31,449 nucleotides of DNA. Origin: Clostridia bacterium (lineage in GTDB: Bacteria; Bacillota_A; Clostridia; Christensenellales; Aristaeellaceae). The stretch lies in NCBI GenBank assembly GCA_025997215.1, contig BNUH01000032.1:1-31449 (forward strand), in the 5' to 3' direction. Within the stretch, counting starts at the first letter, position 1. Each line of letters begins with the position of its first letter. Under the pieces are notes generated by a model. It was not told where the DNA came from, did not search any database, and saw only the letters and a program-made list of their open reading frames with translations. Position numbers and translations under genes: made by a program. Shown in pieces: positions 23,646 to 31,449 of the stretch.

Positions 23646-24290
23646 CTAGGTCTTTCTTGGGTACGTCGCCACCGTTACCCCGGCGATAATGATCGTGCAT
23701 GCAGCCGCTATCAGCATCCGCACACTCCAGCCTAACAAGGCTCGGCTGGGTGCATCCGCTGTGACCGATTGCATATTCATAGCGGATATCAACACATACC
23801 GCCCCACGTAGCGTTCGTTACTCGGAAGCCACCTGAAATAGTAGAATGTACGATCGTCGCTGTTCCCCATCGGAATGACGGGAACAACGACTTCATGACC
23901 ATGCTTATCACTATGAACAGCCGACATAACGGTAGGCTCGTCTATAGGCTCTACAACATACTCGATGGACGAGGAAATGTGATCGCTCAATACCTTCATG
24001 TCGCTGTCATATAGAACGATGCTTGTGTTCGGGAAGTTATCAAGCACACTGACTGGTTGTTTAAGTAGCTGCGCATAGTCGTACGATTCCCAGTCATCAT
24101 CGATATCAACATACGCGTCAATCTCGGAAACTATGGAATCTACCGCCACTTTACGCAAGCTCCACAACTGCCGGAATACCTCCCGCTCCACCTCGTCCGA
24201 TACATCCAGTAGCTGTACGCCAAAGATTATGAGTGTAACCAACCCGAATGTGAGCAGATAGCCGCGCTGAATAAACTTGCGCCAACTCAT
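23646..24290 (-). CDS. two-TM protein with Cache-like extracytoplasmic domain
   Basis: In this 214-residue protein, TM1 spans about residues 9-28 and TM2 about 188-208. The 160 residues between should lie outside. This domain starts with a long helix and contains NTSIVLYDSDMKVLSDH, VVVPVIPMGN and RYVGRYVLISAMN, reminiscent of Cache sensor domains of histidine kinases and chemoreceptors. There is no kinase, GGDEF or HAMP output. It lies between lysin and holins, where a phage would usually encode lysis functions. It may regulate lysis or be a cargo gene. ATG 24290 behind AAAGGGTGG is preferred to GTG 24299. Confidence 0.6.
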   Translation of the reverse strand: MSWRKFIQRGYLLTFGLVTLIIFGVQLLDVSDEVEREVFRQLWSLRKVAVDSIVSEIDAYVDIDDDWESYDYAQLLKQPVSVLDNFPNTSIVLYDSDMKVLSDHISSSIEYVVEPIDEPTVMSAVHSDKHGHEVVVPVIPMGNSDDRTFYYFRWLPSNERYVGRYVLISAMNMQSVTADAPSRALLGWSVRMLIAAACTIIIAGVTVATYPRKT

Positions 24291-24302
24291 ACACACCACC
24301 CT

Positions 24303-25094
24303 TTAATATAACGCCTTCTCCAACGCATAATACAGCAGTTGTGCCGTCACATTATTCAGTTGTATTGTTACAGTACCTTCGTCGGTATCAGGTTTGACGG
24401 GTTCAGCATCGGCCTCCTGACCGTCCGGTATCAGGTATTGCATTTGAATATACCCGCGCTTATCGTGCCATTTGGTATACGCCCAGCTGCCAGTGACTTC
24501 CGCGACTTCCACATAGTCGCCGACAGGAACCAACGCTACACGGTTGTCCGTCGAGATTGTCGGCTTACTGCGCATGTTGACCGTTTGACCAGTAGCCGCA
24601 TGTACCCTGTATACCCCAGAAAAGCCCACTCTCTCCGCACCGCCCTGCGTATTATACTCCACCTCCTTCAGATATCCGCGCCACGTCCAGTTACCCAACG
24701 CCGTATCCACCTTCGCCTTCGGATCAGTCGCATGGACAATCTTCAGCGGTTCCACCTGCGCCACCAACCCTATGTGATAGAAGTTCCCGTTGAGTTGATA
24801 ATTGTAATACAGGCCGCCCGGCTTGTATTCGTTACCCTCCTGACCATCGTCACGCCACTTGAATACGACCATCCCAGGCTGGAGACTGGACACACCGTTG
24901 ATGGGCATGACATCGCGGCAATGCACGCGCGCAATACGATTACTACCATGATAAATGGCAGAGCCTTGCAGCTTGTACGCCCTGCACAGCATCCCGGAGC
25001 AATCGATGCCACGCTCATCATTCGTGCCGGGCGACACGTACGGCCAGCCCACAACCGCTAGGCAATCGGATATCAGTTTGTTCTCGTTGAGCAT
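24303..25094 (-). CDS. NlpC/P60 endolysin with SH3 domain
   Basis: In this 263-residue protein, residues 5-130 form an NlpC/P60 cysteine peptidase that cuts peptidoglycan stem peptides. Cys32 lies in GIDCSGM, His107 in YHIGLV, and H121 is a possible third residue. Residues about 165-222 form a bacterial SH3 domain (QTVNMRSKPTISTDNRVALVPVGDYVEV). A short C-terminal helix follows. No signal peptide is present, as expected for a holin-dependent lysin. The ATG at 25094 follows AGGAGGT. It lies directly after the tail genes and before the holins. Confidence 0.9.
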   Translation of the reverse strand: MLNENKLISDCLAVVGWPYVSPGTNDERGIDCSGMLCRAYKLQGSAIYHGSNRIARVHCRDVMPINGVSSLQPGMVVFKWRDDGQEGNEYKPGGLYYNYQLNGNFYHIGLVAQVEPLKIVHATDPKAKVDTALGNWTWRGYLKEVEYNTQGGAERVGFSGVYRVHAATGQTVNMRSKPTISTDNRVALVPVGDYVEVAEVTGSWAYTKWHDKRGYIQMQYLIPDGQEADAEPVKPDTDEGTVTIQLNNVTAQLLYYALEKALY

Positions 25095-25102
25095 GCGACC
25101 TC

Positions 25103-26131
25103 CTAATTAAGCTCCAGCAGCTTAAACTCAAATGGTGTGCGGTATGCGATATAGTTTGCCGGTAAGTTTAGAGAATAACCAGCGTTATTTATTGACAACG
25201 GCCCGTTTATAGCTTGTCTATAGCTTGCTAGCATTGATATAGGCGTAGCATTAACTGTACCATCCATGTTCATCTTGATTGATACCCTTAAAGTGGACGA
25301 CGCAACATCAGCTACCACATTATGCAGCAGCAATACCCTGCCTTCAGTCTTGCCAGCCACTTGAAAGTATGGAATAAATGGAGTGGCAACTGCACCGCTA
25401 ATGGGTATAGGTGGATATTTATCGGCAGTTTGATAGTACATATTGCCACTTATGAATAAATACTCCTTATCGCCTCTGATGGATTCGCTTCTTATTTCCC
25501 ACCTGTTATATGCCGCGACTAATGTTGTGTTATACAAAACCCCCCAATATACATAATCAACGATTGTTAGTATCTTCGTCGAGTTCAGCCTATCCTCAAT
25601 ATACTCCCACATGGCCTCAGTGTCCGGCTGGCCCTCGACGTAGAAGCTATGCACGCGCGATAACCCGCACACATTAGGAACATTGCGTGTGTCCGTAATG
25701 TCCTCCTGCGCTATCGCGCCAACGCTTGCACCGACGGTTATAGTAGCAAGACTTAGCTCGTAAACCACATCACCGCGCGTCAGTTCCGGAGCGGCTGGAG
25801 TTGAGCTAGGCGTGCCCTGCAGCAGGAATACATCAATACTGCGCGCGTCCTTGTCGTGGCGCAGCACTACCCGATCCATGCGCGGGTTTTGACCATCGGG
25901 CGAAGCGAGTGTAAACGGTATAGCGTCATCGCTCCACATCGCCACGCCTTTTATCCGCGCGTGTCCCGGCAGTACCAGTATATTCATGCCAGTATCCGCA
26001 ACCACCTGAAGCGATTCGTGCGCCTCATAAACAACGCCGTTGGTGAATACATCGCCGAATATCACACCAAAGTCATCGGCGTTGTACACCCTATCCTGAT
26101 TAACGCTGTTGAAAAACCCGCTACGTACCAT
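25103..26131 (-). CDS. tail/baseplate protein, probable receptor-binding component
   Basis: The 342-residue protein starts MVRSGFFNSVNQDRVYNADDFG. The segment to about residue 150 is typical of Firmicutes phage baseplate proteins (FTNGVV..., HARIKGVAMW, RMDRVVLRHDKD, ELSLATITV). The rest is beta-rich and less conserved, as expected for a host-binding region. ATG 26131 is chosen because AAGGAG lies nine bases upstream; the frame start at 26155 lies inside the preceding gene. It lies between the Tal-like protein and the lysin. Confidence 0.75.
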   Translation of the reverse strand: MVRSGFFNSVNQDRVYNADDFGVIFGDVFTNGVVYEAHESLQVVADTGMNILVLPGHARIKGVAMWSDDAIPFTLASPDGQNPRMDRVVLRHDKDARSIDVFLLQGTPSSTPAAPELTRGDVVYELSLATITVGASVGAIAQEDITDTRNVPNVCGLSRVHSFYVEGQPDTEAMWEYIEDRLNSTKILTIVDYVYWGVLYNTTLVAAYNRWEIRSESIRGDKEYLFISGNMYYQTADKYPPIPISGAVATPFIPYFQVAGKTEGRVLLLHNVVADVASSTLRVSIKMNMDGTVNATPISMLASYRQAINGPLSINNAGYSLNLPANYIAYRTPFEFKLLELN

Positions 26132-26144
26132 GTTTCCACACTCC

Positions 26145-27209
26145 TTAACGCGCAATGCTTATCCGCGTCGTCATAATCCCGCGCTCAATACTGCGCTCAA
26201 TCTCTTTGACCATGCCGTCATACTGCGTATCGTGCTTCTTATCCCGAAACGTCACAGTATCGCCTAAGTTGTAATCCTCGCCTAGCACGTACTGCTCACT
26301 GTCGCCAAGCAATACACCGCGCGTTTGAATCACCCGACGCCGCTTCATCAGCAGCTGGCGCGTGTAATCCTGCATCGACTGCAGGTATTGCTGATCGGTG
26401 AGTATGTATTGCTCGGTCTTGCTTCGCTTGTCGAACCTGACTACATATTCAAACAGCTGGTATCCGGACGCGCCGCCGCTGGCATCATACGTCGTCTTTT
26501 TCTGAACGGGCGGATTAACCGCCGTATTCATCTCGCCATAAGCATAGCCATAATTGGCCATCAAGTGGATATCCTCTTTATAGGTCGTCTCCTGCACATA
26601 CTCATATTCCGGATCAATCAATACAGGCAGATACCCATTCGTTACACTATAATCCTGGCCAGTATATGTGGTAAACGCCATCGATTTACTATCCGGATTA
26701 AAGTATGTCGCATACCCGATATTGTCGTTATTACACAATGTATCAACCACATACAACAGCGTATCCGGTGCCGTCTGGAATAGCACCGACTGGCCTAATC
26801 CGGTATTTACGTTCATGGTCAGGCCAGGAAACGGCCGCCTTGCATTCGTTCCAAACTCATAATTGAGTAAATAGCTCATCAACTGGCCGCTTGTACTCAT
26901 CTGAAACGCATCCAGCGTGACGCATCGGCGTTTTAGCAGGTTCGTGGCCGTGCTTCCGCGTATGTCCGTCTGTGTGTACAGCCCATTATACGTGCGCTCT
27001 ACCGTCTCGACGATGAATATCTCGCTGCATCCCTGCGGCCAAAGCCACGTGTCAGGCAGTATCCACGGGTTTGAACTATTCTGGCCATCAAGTATCCGAA
27101 GCCGAATTGTGCCAACCTCGTTATAATATTGGTTAATACATACGCTTTCATACTCACTCAATACCCCAACAAGCGTCCTATTATCGCCTTCATACACATA
27201 AATAACCAT
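26145..27209 (-). CDS. tail protein, ReqiPepy6 Gp37-like (Tal position)
   Basis: The 354-residue protein starts MVIYVYEGDNRTLVGVLSEY and contains ERTYNGLYTQTDIRG, NLLKRR and a final YVLGEDYNLGDTVTF segment. This is the pattern of siphovirus ReqiPepy6 Gp37-like proteins, which sit after the distal tail protein and form the tail tip hub. ATG 27209 is chosen, two bases after the Dit stop, with GGGGAT as a ribosome site; the longer frame overlaps the Dit gene. Confidence 0.85.
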   Translation of the reverse strand: MVIYVYEGDNRTLVGVLSEYESVCINQYYNEVGTIRLRILDGQNSSNPWILPDTWLWPQGCSEIFIVETVERTYNGLYTQTDIRGSTATNLLKRRCVTLDAFQMSTSGQLMSYLLNYEFGTNARRPFPGLTMNVNTGLGQSVLFQTAPDTLLYVVDTLCNNDNIGYATYFNPDSKSMAFTTYTGQDYSVTNGYLPVLIDPEYEYVQETTYKEDIHLMANYGYAYGEMNTAVNPPVQKKTTYDASGGASGYQLFEYVVRFDKRSKTEQYILTDQQYLQSMQDYTRQLLMKRRRVIQTRGVLLGDSEQYVLGEDYNLGDTVTFRDKKHDTQYDGMVKEIERSIERGIMTTRISIAR

Positions 27210-27210
27210 A

Positions 27211-28083
27211 CTATATCCCCAAATATCGGTTTTTGTAACGTATCTCGCCCTCTTGCGCCGCGTCGCCTTCGCTGGTCTCAACCTTAACCGTGTTCACGCC
27301 CGCGCGCAGCTTGAAGAAGCTGAAATCCGGCGTTATGTACTGCATAGCGTTCTCTATACCGCCGCTAGCACGCCATATCCGCACCCATTTCTCGCGCGAA
27401 TGAGTGGATACGCGGACGGTATCGCCAGCATTCAGAGCGGTGTAAATCTCAATCTTCTCCTGCGATTCGATCAGCGTGAGGCGTACCCATGACACGGGAT
27501 CCAGTATACGCGCCGTCCATACGAAGCCGCTAGCCACTTGGCCATGGTTGATAACCTGGATCACGTCCTTGGCCAGCAACTCGCCCCATATGAAGCCAAT
27601 GTCGCCGTCTATGCTGACGGGAAATTCGAATTCGCTAGTCCATTGCTTGAAGTCCGTGTGCTGATCGCCTACCGCGTCCTGCCAGTACGGATCAGGACAC
27701 CACAATTCAAACGTGAATCTGTCACCGCGCGGAGGATCAAACTGCGGGGCCTTGTCCACGAAGCAGTCAATACCGCGCGTCATGCCATCACGCGTAACGG
27801 TCAACCGCGAAATCTCGCACGGCACCATCGTCTCTAGCATCGCCATACGCTCTCTGACCGTTTCTGCGCCGCTGATAGTGCCGCTAACCCGTATCACCCT
27901 GGCCTTCGACAGCGAACCTAGCCACGCCTCGCCATCGCCGCTAAGCAGCATCAACCCGCGATTATCCACTTCCACGCCGTGCAAGCCGCGCAATTCCGTT
28001 ACCCAATACGGCGTTGACGCTGGATTAACCGGCGCGGCTAGCTGTATAGAACGCCCGGCCTTATTCGTATACTCAATTCTCAT
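27211..28083 (-). CDS. distal tail protein (Dit, siphovirus tail component family)
   Basis: The 290-residue protein has an N-terminal part with YWVTELRGLHGVEVDN and ARVIRVSGTI, then the hallmark DRFTFELWCPDPYWQ (about residues 120-134). The C-terminal half is a galectin-like beta domain. Dit forms the hexameric ring that connects the tail tube to the tip. Its ATG overlaps the stop of the tail terminator/tube gene by 11 bases, so no tape-measure gene lies between them. GGAG is nine bases upstream. Confidence 0.88.
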   Translation of the reverse strand: MRIEYTNKAGRSIQLAAPVNPASTPYWVTELRGLHGVEVDNRGLMLLSGDGEAWLGSLSKARVIRVSGTISGAETVRERMAMLETMVPCEISRLTVTRDGMTRGIDCFVDKAPQFDPPRGDRFTFELWCPDPYWQDAVGDQHTDFKQWTSEFEFPVSIDGDIGFIWGELLAKDVIQVINHGQVASGFVWTARILDPVSWVRLTLIESQEKIEIYTALNAGDTVRVSTHSREKWVRIWRASGGIENAMQYITPDFSFFKLRAGVNTVKVETSEGDAAQEGEIRYKNRYLGI

Positions 28084-29023
28084 ACTTTTCCGCTCCGGCT
28101 AAAAACTGATAACACGCGTCGGCCATCGACGGATCATCCAGCTGTATCATGGCCTTCTTGCTCAAATTCTTAGTTATCACGTCGTCTATTATGCCGCTTA
28201 CCATTATTCCAATGTATTGTATACTCTTTTCTTTGTAGTTTACCGTGTTTATATTAGTTATCCTGAAACTCCGGTACTTGTTATATATGTTCCTACCGTC
28301 ACTCATAAGCGACACATACCGCAGCGAGTATTCTATATCGGCGTTATTTGCAGCTAAAATATATTCGCCATGGGCATCTTGTTTCAAAAGCCCTAGGCTT
28401 ATCTGGTTTTGCAATGATATATTGGTCAATACCATCGTAAGCCTGTTTCCCGTTATCGTTGCATTGCTGCGCTCTATCTCCTTGCCCGCCTCGTCTATGT
28501 ACAGGCTGAACGCGTCGGACTGTGCAACGGGTACACTAGCGTTCAGGCTGATAGCACCGCCTAGGCGCACGCCAGGCTTTGTCTCATAGTATCCTTCCGT
28601 GTGCGCCACTACCCTAGCAAGATAGACGTCGCCAATACCAGTGCATATGGCATTATCAATGCCGATATCGCCGCCATTATCGCCAGCATTGGACAGCACG
28701 GAATACCGGATTATCTTGGACTTAATCAGGTTGTCATTCTGATCGCGGCTATCCACGCGCGTAAACCCTGCGCCGATCATCGCGCTCTCGATGACGAGTG
28801 CAATATCATCCGCTTCCTGCGACTGTGTGACGAATACCTGTAACTCCGTTACTATCTCATCAAAGTTATACGTTTTGTTGAAGAATAACGCGTGCAGGTT
28901 GCCCGCTTCGGATACGGATACGCACGGCAGCTTTTCCAGCGTCTTAGGATAACCGCGCGTGATGCGCACATCCGGAAGCGCAGAGCCTAGCAATTCAATC
29001 ACTTCCGCGCAGTATTGCCGCAT
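28073..29023 (-). CDS. fused tail terminator-like and tail tube-like protein
   Basis: In this 316-residue protein, residues 1-110 resemble tail terminator/completion proteins (VIELLGSALPDVRITRGYP, LPCVSVSEAGN, ELQVFVTQSQEADDIALVIESAM). Residues about 125-290 resemble the phi13-type major tail protein: YLARVVAHTEGYYE, GAISLNASV, then FSLYIDEAGKEIE, GNRLTMVLTNIS and a closing region with RSFRITNINTV. These are normally two genes, followed by chaperones and a tape measure. No stop, frameshift or ribosome site is seen between the halves. ATG 29023 follows GAGGGGG at nine bases. The fusion call is by eye. Confidence 0.65.
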   Translation of the reverse strand: MRQYCAEVIELLGSALPDVRITRGYPKTLEKLPCVSVSEAGNLHALFFNKTYNFDEIVTELQVFVTQSQEADDIALVIESAMIGAGFTRVDSRDQNDNLIKSKIIRYSVLSNAGDNGGDIGIDNAICTGIGDVYLARVVAHTEGYYETKPGVRLGGAISLNASVPVAQSDAFSLYIDEAGKEIERSNATITGNRLTMVLTNISLQNQISLGLLKQDAHGEYILAANNADIEYSLRYVSLMSDGRNIYNKYRSFRITNINTVNYKEKSIQYIGIMVSGIIDDVITKNLSKKAMIQLDDPSMADACYQFLAGAEKYEN

Positions 29024-29029
29024 CACCGC

Positions 29030-29395
29030 CTACCCCCTCATGTTTTCAGCTATGTATTCAAGCCCGGCCTTCTGGTATCCAGGCCAATTCTCCACATTGA
29101 ATATCCGATAGTCGCAGCTATTCCCTTGCCCAACATGCACGCACACGCCCTGGCCATATTGCAGCCGCAAACGCCCAGGATAATACATATTGACGGTCTC
29201 TACGCTAACCTCGCCATACTCTCTGCTATCGCTGAACTGCTTGAAATTGTTCACAATGTTCAGCGGAGTTAGCTTTACGTTGATCCCTTGCGCGCCATCC
29301 TGCCATTTATACAGGCCATCATCATTATCGACGTTCACCGTCTCCGCGCGATCGCGCAGCCACACCGTTCTCATGTCCTTAAGCTGGAGACGCAT
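29030..29395 (-). CDS. head closure / head-tail adaptor protein
   Basis: The 121-residue protein is beta-rich (LKDMRTVWLRDRAETVNV, YYPGRLRLQYGQGVCV, YRIFNVENWPGYQKAGLEY). Its position directly after the gp6-like connector and before the tail terminator is that of the head closure/stopper protein. The family cannot be named with certainty. ATG 29395 follows GAAAGGTGG and overlaps the connector stop by 17 bases. Confidence 0.65.
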   Translation of the reverse strand: MRLQLKDMRTVWLRDRAETVNVDNDDGLYKWQDGAQGINVKLTPLNIVNNFKQFSDSREYGEVSVETVNMYYPGRLRLQYGQGVCVHVGQGNSCDYRIFNVENWPGYQKAGLEYIAENMRG

Positions 29396-29723
29396 GCAGG
29401 TTGACCACCTTTCCTAGCCGATAGCGATTCAGTGCCCTGACAACGTGCTGGGGAAGCGCATCAACATTCCACACAACGCCGCCAACAGAACTAGCGTTTG
29501 AACCTTCAAGCCCGCGTTGGTTGTATATAGCGGATGCTACGCGTATCTGTATCCCTATTACCTCATCCGGTAATTCATCAATCCATGTTGTTTGCCCGGT
29601 ATACGCGGACATCCAACACCGCGCGTCGTCTAGCATCTCGGACAACAGATCGTCGATACTATCCGTTTCCTCGCTTTCAAGCGACTTGCCGAGCATTAAC
29701 CGCAGCTTGTCTATAGGTTCCAT
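29379..29723 (-). CDS. head-tail connector protein (gp6-like)
   Basis: This 114-residue mostly helical protein has LLSEMLDDARCWMSAYTGQ, LPDEVIGIQIRVASAIYNQRGLEG, which is the common pattern of phage gp6-like connectors. These form the ring beneath the portal. ATG 29723 is preferred to ATG 29729 because GAGGT would be too close to the latter. It follows the capsid gene by 49 bases. Confidence 0.85.
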   Translation of the reverse strand: MEPIDKLRLMLGKSLESEETDSIDDLLSEMLDDARCWMSAYTGQTTWIDELPDEVIGIQIRVASAIYNQRGLEGSNASSVGGVVWNVDALPQHVVRALNRYRLGKVVNLHASPA

Positions 29724-29771
29724 AAACATACCTCAAAAGCGGCGGCGATAAGACACCGCCGCCGCACTCCA

Positions 29772-30608
29772 TTACGCCTGCTCGTGAGAGTATACGCAGC
29801 TTACCTTGTTTAAGAATACATCCGTGTACCCAGTTGACCGGAAGCCGAACGACCAAGCATCCGCGCGCTGATTTGCATCGGGTTCGATTATCTTCGGTGC
29901 TACATGCTTCTGCACCTGGATAGCCGCGCCCTTTGCAATTGCCAGGAAATTCAGCGGATCAGCTTTGACCGAGCCGCCCGCAGCTGTCAATGTATACGTA
30001 GCATACATCCGCGAGGGAGGCATGCGGACAATGGTGCTAAACCTGGCCAATACAGCCCGGCTCTGGGTAGTGTCCATATCCTCGACTATACCCATCAAAC
30101 CGGGCAGGATGTAGAGCACCCTATCCGTGTCAGGACATTCAGCATTGTCCATAGCCGTTACAGCGGCACGCAGAGCGGCCACGATATTCGCACCAGTTGT
30201 CAATGCGCCAGTAGCAGTGCCGATACCTGCCGCGCTAGCATACTTACTGATGCGCCACCCGTCCAACTCGGGTACATAAATCTGACGGATGAACTGGCCT
30301 GTCGCGTTGCCGAACCACTTAATCGCTTCATCAACGTCCAACTTATCCACGGAAAACATCCTGCCGCGCTCATAAGTCGGTGCTACGATTTGAGTGGCAA
30401 CATTAACATCGCCTGTCACGTAGCCGTCGGATCGGCTGTAATTGGCCAACACTGGCAGTGTAATGCGCGGTATTTCCAGCTGATAACTCCCGGCCAACCA
30501 ATTAACTAAGTCCGGTGGGCTGTCAAGGATAGCGGTGAGGCTGGAAAGCCTGTAAGCCTCGTCAAACATATCCACCCATTGGGTTGAGTGGGCTATAGTA
30601 TTCGCCAT
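29772..30608 (-). CDS. major capsid protein
   Basis: This 278-residue HK97-fold capsid protein occupies the standard place after the scaffold. It has IPRITLPVLANYSRSDGYVTGDVN, VDKLDVDEAIKWFG, the E-loop/P-domain helix region VAALRAAVTAMDNAE and a closing FGFRSTGYTDVFLNKVSCVYSH. No N-terminal protease target region is visible and the separate scaffold is present, so the shell is probably built without a fused delta domain. The ATG follows AAAGGAG. Confidence 0.88.
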   Translation of the reverse strand: MANTIAHSTQWVDMFDEAYRLSSLTAILDSPPDLVNWLAGSYQLEIPRITLPVLANYSRSDGYVTGDVNVATQIVAPTYERGRMFSVDKLDVDEAIKWFGNATGQFIRQIYVPELDGWRISKYASAAGIGTATGALTTGANIVAALRAAVTAMDNAECPDTDRVLYILPGLMGIVEDMDTTQSRAVLARFSTIVRMPPSRMYATYTLTAAGGSVKADPLNFLAIAKGAAIQVQKHVAPKIIEPDANQRADAWSFGFRSTGYTDVFLNKVSCVYSHEQA

Positions 30609-30621
30609 TTAATACACTCCT

Positions 30622-31170
30622 TTAGGTTCCTTTAGATTCTGGCAATCCCATATACCGCCTTATCGCGGCGTTGCGCGTGTCCATCGAACCGCTAGTAGCC
30701 TTCGGCGGCTGGCCGCGCAATAACTCTCGGCGCAATGCCTCGCGATCTTCGTTGCGGTCATGCTCGTACGACTGCGCGAAACGCTCTATACTGGCATTTA
30801 GCTCATCACCACCGGAATAGTCAAGCGCATCAAGCAGCCACACGGGTAACTTACGCTCCGTAAGCGTTCGCACGGCATCCGCTTGCAGTTCCCGACGTGC
30901 GATTAACCGTTCACGCTCGATTAACGTACTCTCCCGTTCCTCGATAGCGTGCCTAGCCCTCTCGTCGGCCGTCATTGCGGCCTCGCGCTCCCATTTCACA
31001 CGGCCGGTATCCAAAGCCTTGCTTATACGTCGGTCAAGTTCTGCCCGCGCTCCTGTGTCGTTCGCGATAAGCGTCTCAAACGGGCTTCTTGCGCTCGGTT
31101 GCTCCTGTTCCGTATGAATTTGAGCGGCTTCGAGTGTTTGCGCCGCGACTTCATTGGGCATTTCATCCAC
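30622..31170 (-). CDS. capsid scaffolding protein (DUF4355-like)
   Basis: The 182-residue protein is almost all helical and charged. It contains the coiled-coil TADERARHAIEERESTLIERERLIARRELQ and then ERKLPVWLLDALDYSGGDEL, matching the DUF4355 scaffold pattern. It guides capsid assembly and is then released. The start is GTG 31170, with GGAGG nine bases upstream. The GTG overlaps a preceding TAG by one base. It lies 13 bases upstream of the capsid gene. Confidence 0.88.
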   Translation of the reverse strand: MDEMPNEVAAQTLEAAQIHTEQEQPSARSPFETLIANDTGARAELDRRISKALDTGRVKWEREAAMTADERARHAIEERESTLIERERLIARRELQADAVRTLTERKLPVWLLDALDYSGGDELNASIERFAQSYEHDRNEDREALRRELLRGQPPKATSGSMDTRNAAIRRYMGLPESKGT

Positions 31171-31349
31171 TATCCTATTCCTCCGTCATCCAGCGTGTAC
31201 TCTTCCACGCCGTCTATATCATCATACCGTTTATATCGGTATAATGGCACCTTTCAGCCATGCGGTGTTTTCCGCGCCTCATCGGAAATATATACAAAAA
31301 TCCCCCTAATTTCGTCTATATTAGCACTATCCAATCAATATATATCGTA
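31171..31349 (-). other. short stretch between portal and scaffold with a possible 26-codon gene
   Basis: About 180 bases separate the portal stop from the scaffold GTG. A GTG-started frame of 26 codons (MPLYRYKRYDDIDGVEEYTL..., about 31170-31250) ends in a TAG that overlaps the scaffold start. The usual minor head protein gene of this phage type is missing here. The short frame may be a leader peptide or chance. Confidence 0.35.
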
Positions 31350-31449
31350 TCATATCCCTACACTATTGTTATCTATGAAAGACAATAGTGTAAGCAATCT
31401 ATCCTGTGGTACTATCCCGTTAAGTGTGCTGACTACTTGTGCTTGCTCT
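31350..31449 (-). CDS. phage portal protein, last residues only
   Basis: The frame entering the window encodes AQVVSTLNGIVPQDRLLTLL-SFIDNN and ends with TGA at 31350. This is the typical closing helix of SPP1-type portal proteins ('..L.GIVP...LL..L.FIDDP'), which form the DNA gate at one capsid vertex. Its place before the scaffold and capsid genes fits. The final residues (NNSVGI) depart from the usual DP-acidic tail, so the end may be slightly truncated. Most of the gene is outside the window. Confidence 0.65.
   Translation of the reverse strand, partial: EQAQVVSTLNGIVPQDRLLTLLSFIDNNSVGI
31359..31392. repeat. 11-bp perfect inverted repeat at the portal 3' end
   Basis: TACACTATTGT (31359-31369) and ACAATAGTGTA (31382-31392) with a 12-base loop overlap the last portal codons. 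AT-rich with no T run, so it is more likely a binding site or a relic than a terminator. Confidence 0.5.

Larger units (their letters stand above)
22936..31449. mobile_element. prophage B, late (structural and lysis) half
   Basis: A continuous leftward operon covers portal, scaffold, capsid, connectors, tail proteins, NlpC/P60 lysin and holins in the standard siphophage order, ending 160 bases from tRNA-Leu. The other half, with the integrase and packaging genes, lies beyond the window. The edge near tRNA-Leu is inferred from gene content. No integrase is visible, so the att core is not defined. Confidence 0.85.

Overview
The window looks like a chromosomal segment of a Gram-positive, Clostridia-type member of the Bacillota. 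The grounds are strong AGGAGG-like ribosome sites, GTG and TTG starts, a zinc-type ribosomal protein L28, a Dpp-type D-aminopeptidase, a spore-surface-like protein and Firmicutes-style siphophage modules. No rRNA is present and the species cannot be named.

Layout. (1) About 1-4980 is one end of a prophage or related integrated element. A leftward early operon (1-2099) runs off the window. It diverges from a ribbon-helix-helix regulator (2253-2639), a membrane-anchored HIRAN-like protein (2856-3392) and a large serine recombinase (3422-5128) that carries an in-frame TAG. (2) About 5000-22935 is host sequence. It holds a complete dipeptide/oligopeptide ABC importer (5302-10902) facing a two-gene D-amino-acid operon (D-aminopeptidase plus PLP D-serine dehydratase-like enzyme, 10941-12847). 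Next comes a copper-homeostasis operon (HMA-SafE-cupredoxin fusion, CopA, lipoprotein, CopZ; 13354-17938), followed by a palindromic intergenic repeat. Then follow rpmB, a secreted SH3 protein, a spore-surface/SpaA-like protein, an E2-acyltransferase-like protein and a six-tRNA operon (Pro, Glu, CAT, Thr, Tyr, Leu). (3) About 22936-31449 is a second prophage whose late operon is read leftward: portal (C-terminus only), scaffold, capsid, connector, head closure, tail terminator/tube, distal tail protein, Gp37-like tail protein, receptor-binding-like protein, NlpC/P60 lysin, a two-TM sensor-like protein and two holins. It ends beside tRNA-Leu, the only tRNA here without an encoded CCA.

How the genes work together. 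The peptide importer, D-aminopeptidase and D-serine dehydratase-like enzyme form a plausible route for importing and breaking down D-amino-acid-containing (for example wall-derived) peptides. The copper operon combines a cytosolic chaperone, an export ATPase and a membrane/cupredoxin protein. The most unusual architecture is in the second prophage. Its late operon is tightly coupled, yet a tail-terminator-like domain appears fused to a tail-tube-like domain, and the next gene is already the distal tail protein. There is no room for a tape-measure gene. Other points of interest are the TAG-interrupted recombinase, 30-bp-phased repeats in the divergent control region of the first prophage, and a Cache-like membrane protein inside a phage lysis cassette. 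All family calls come from reading the sequence; no database search was run.
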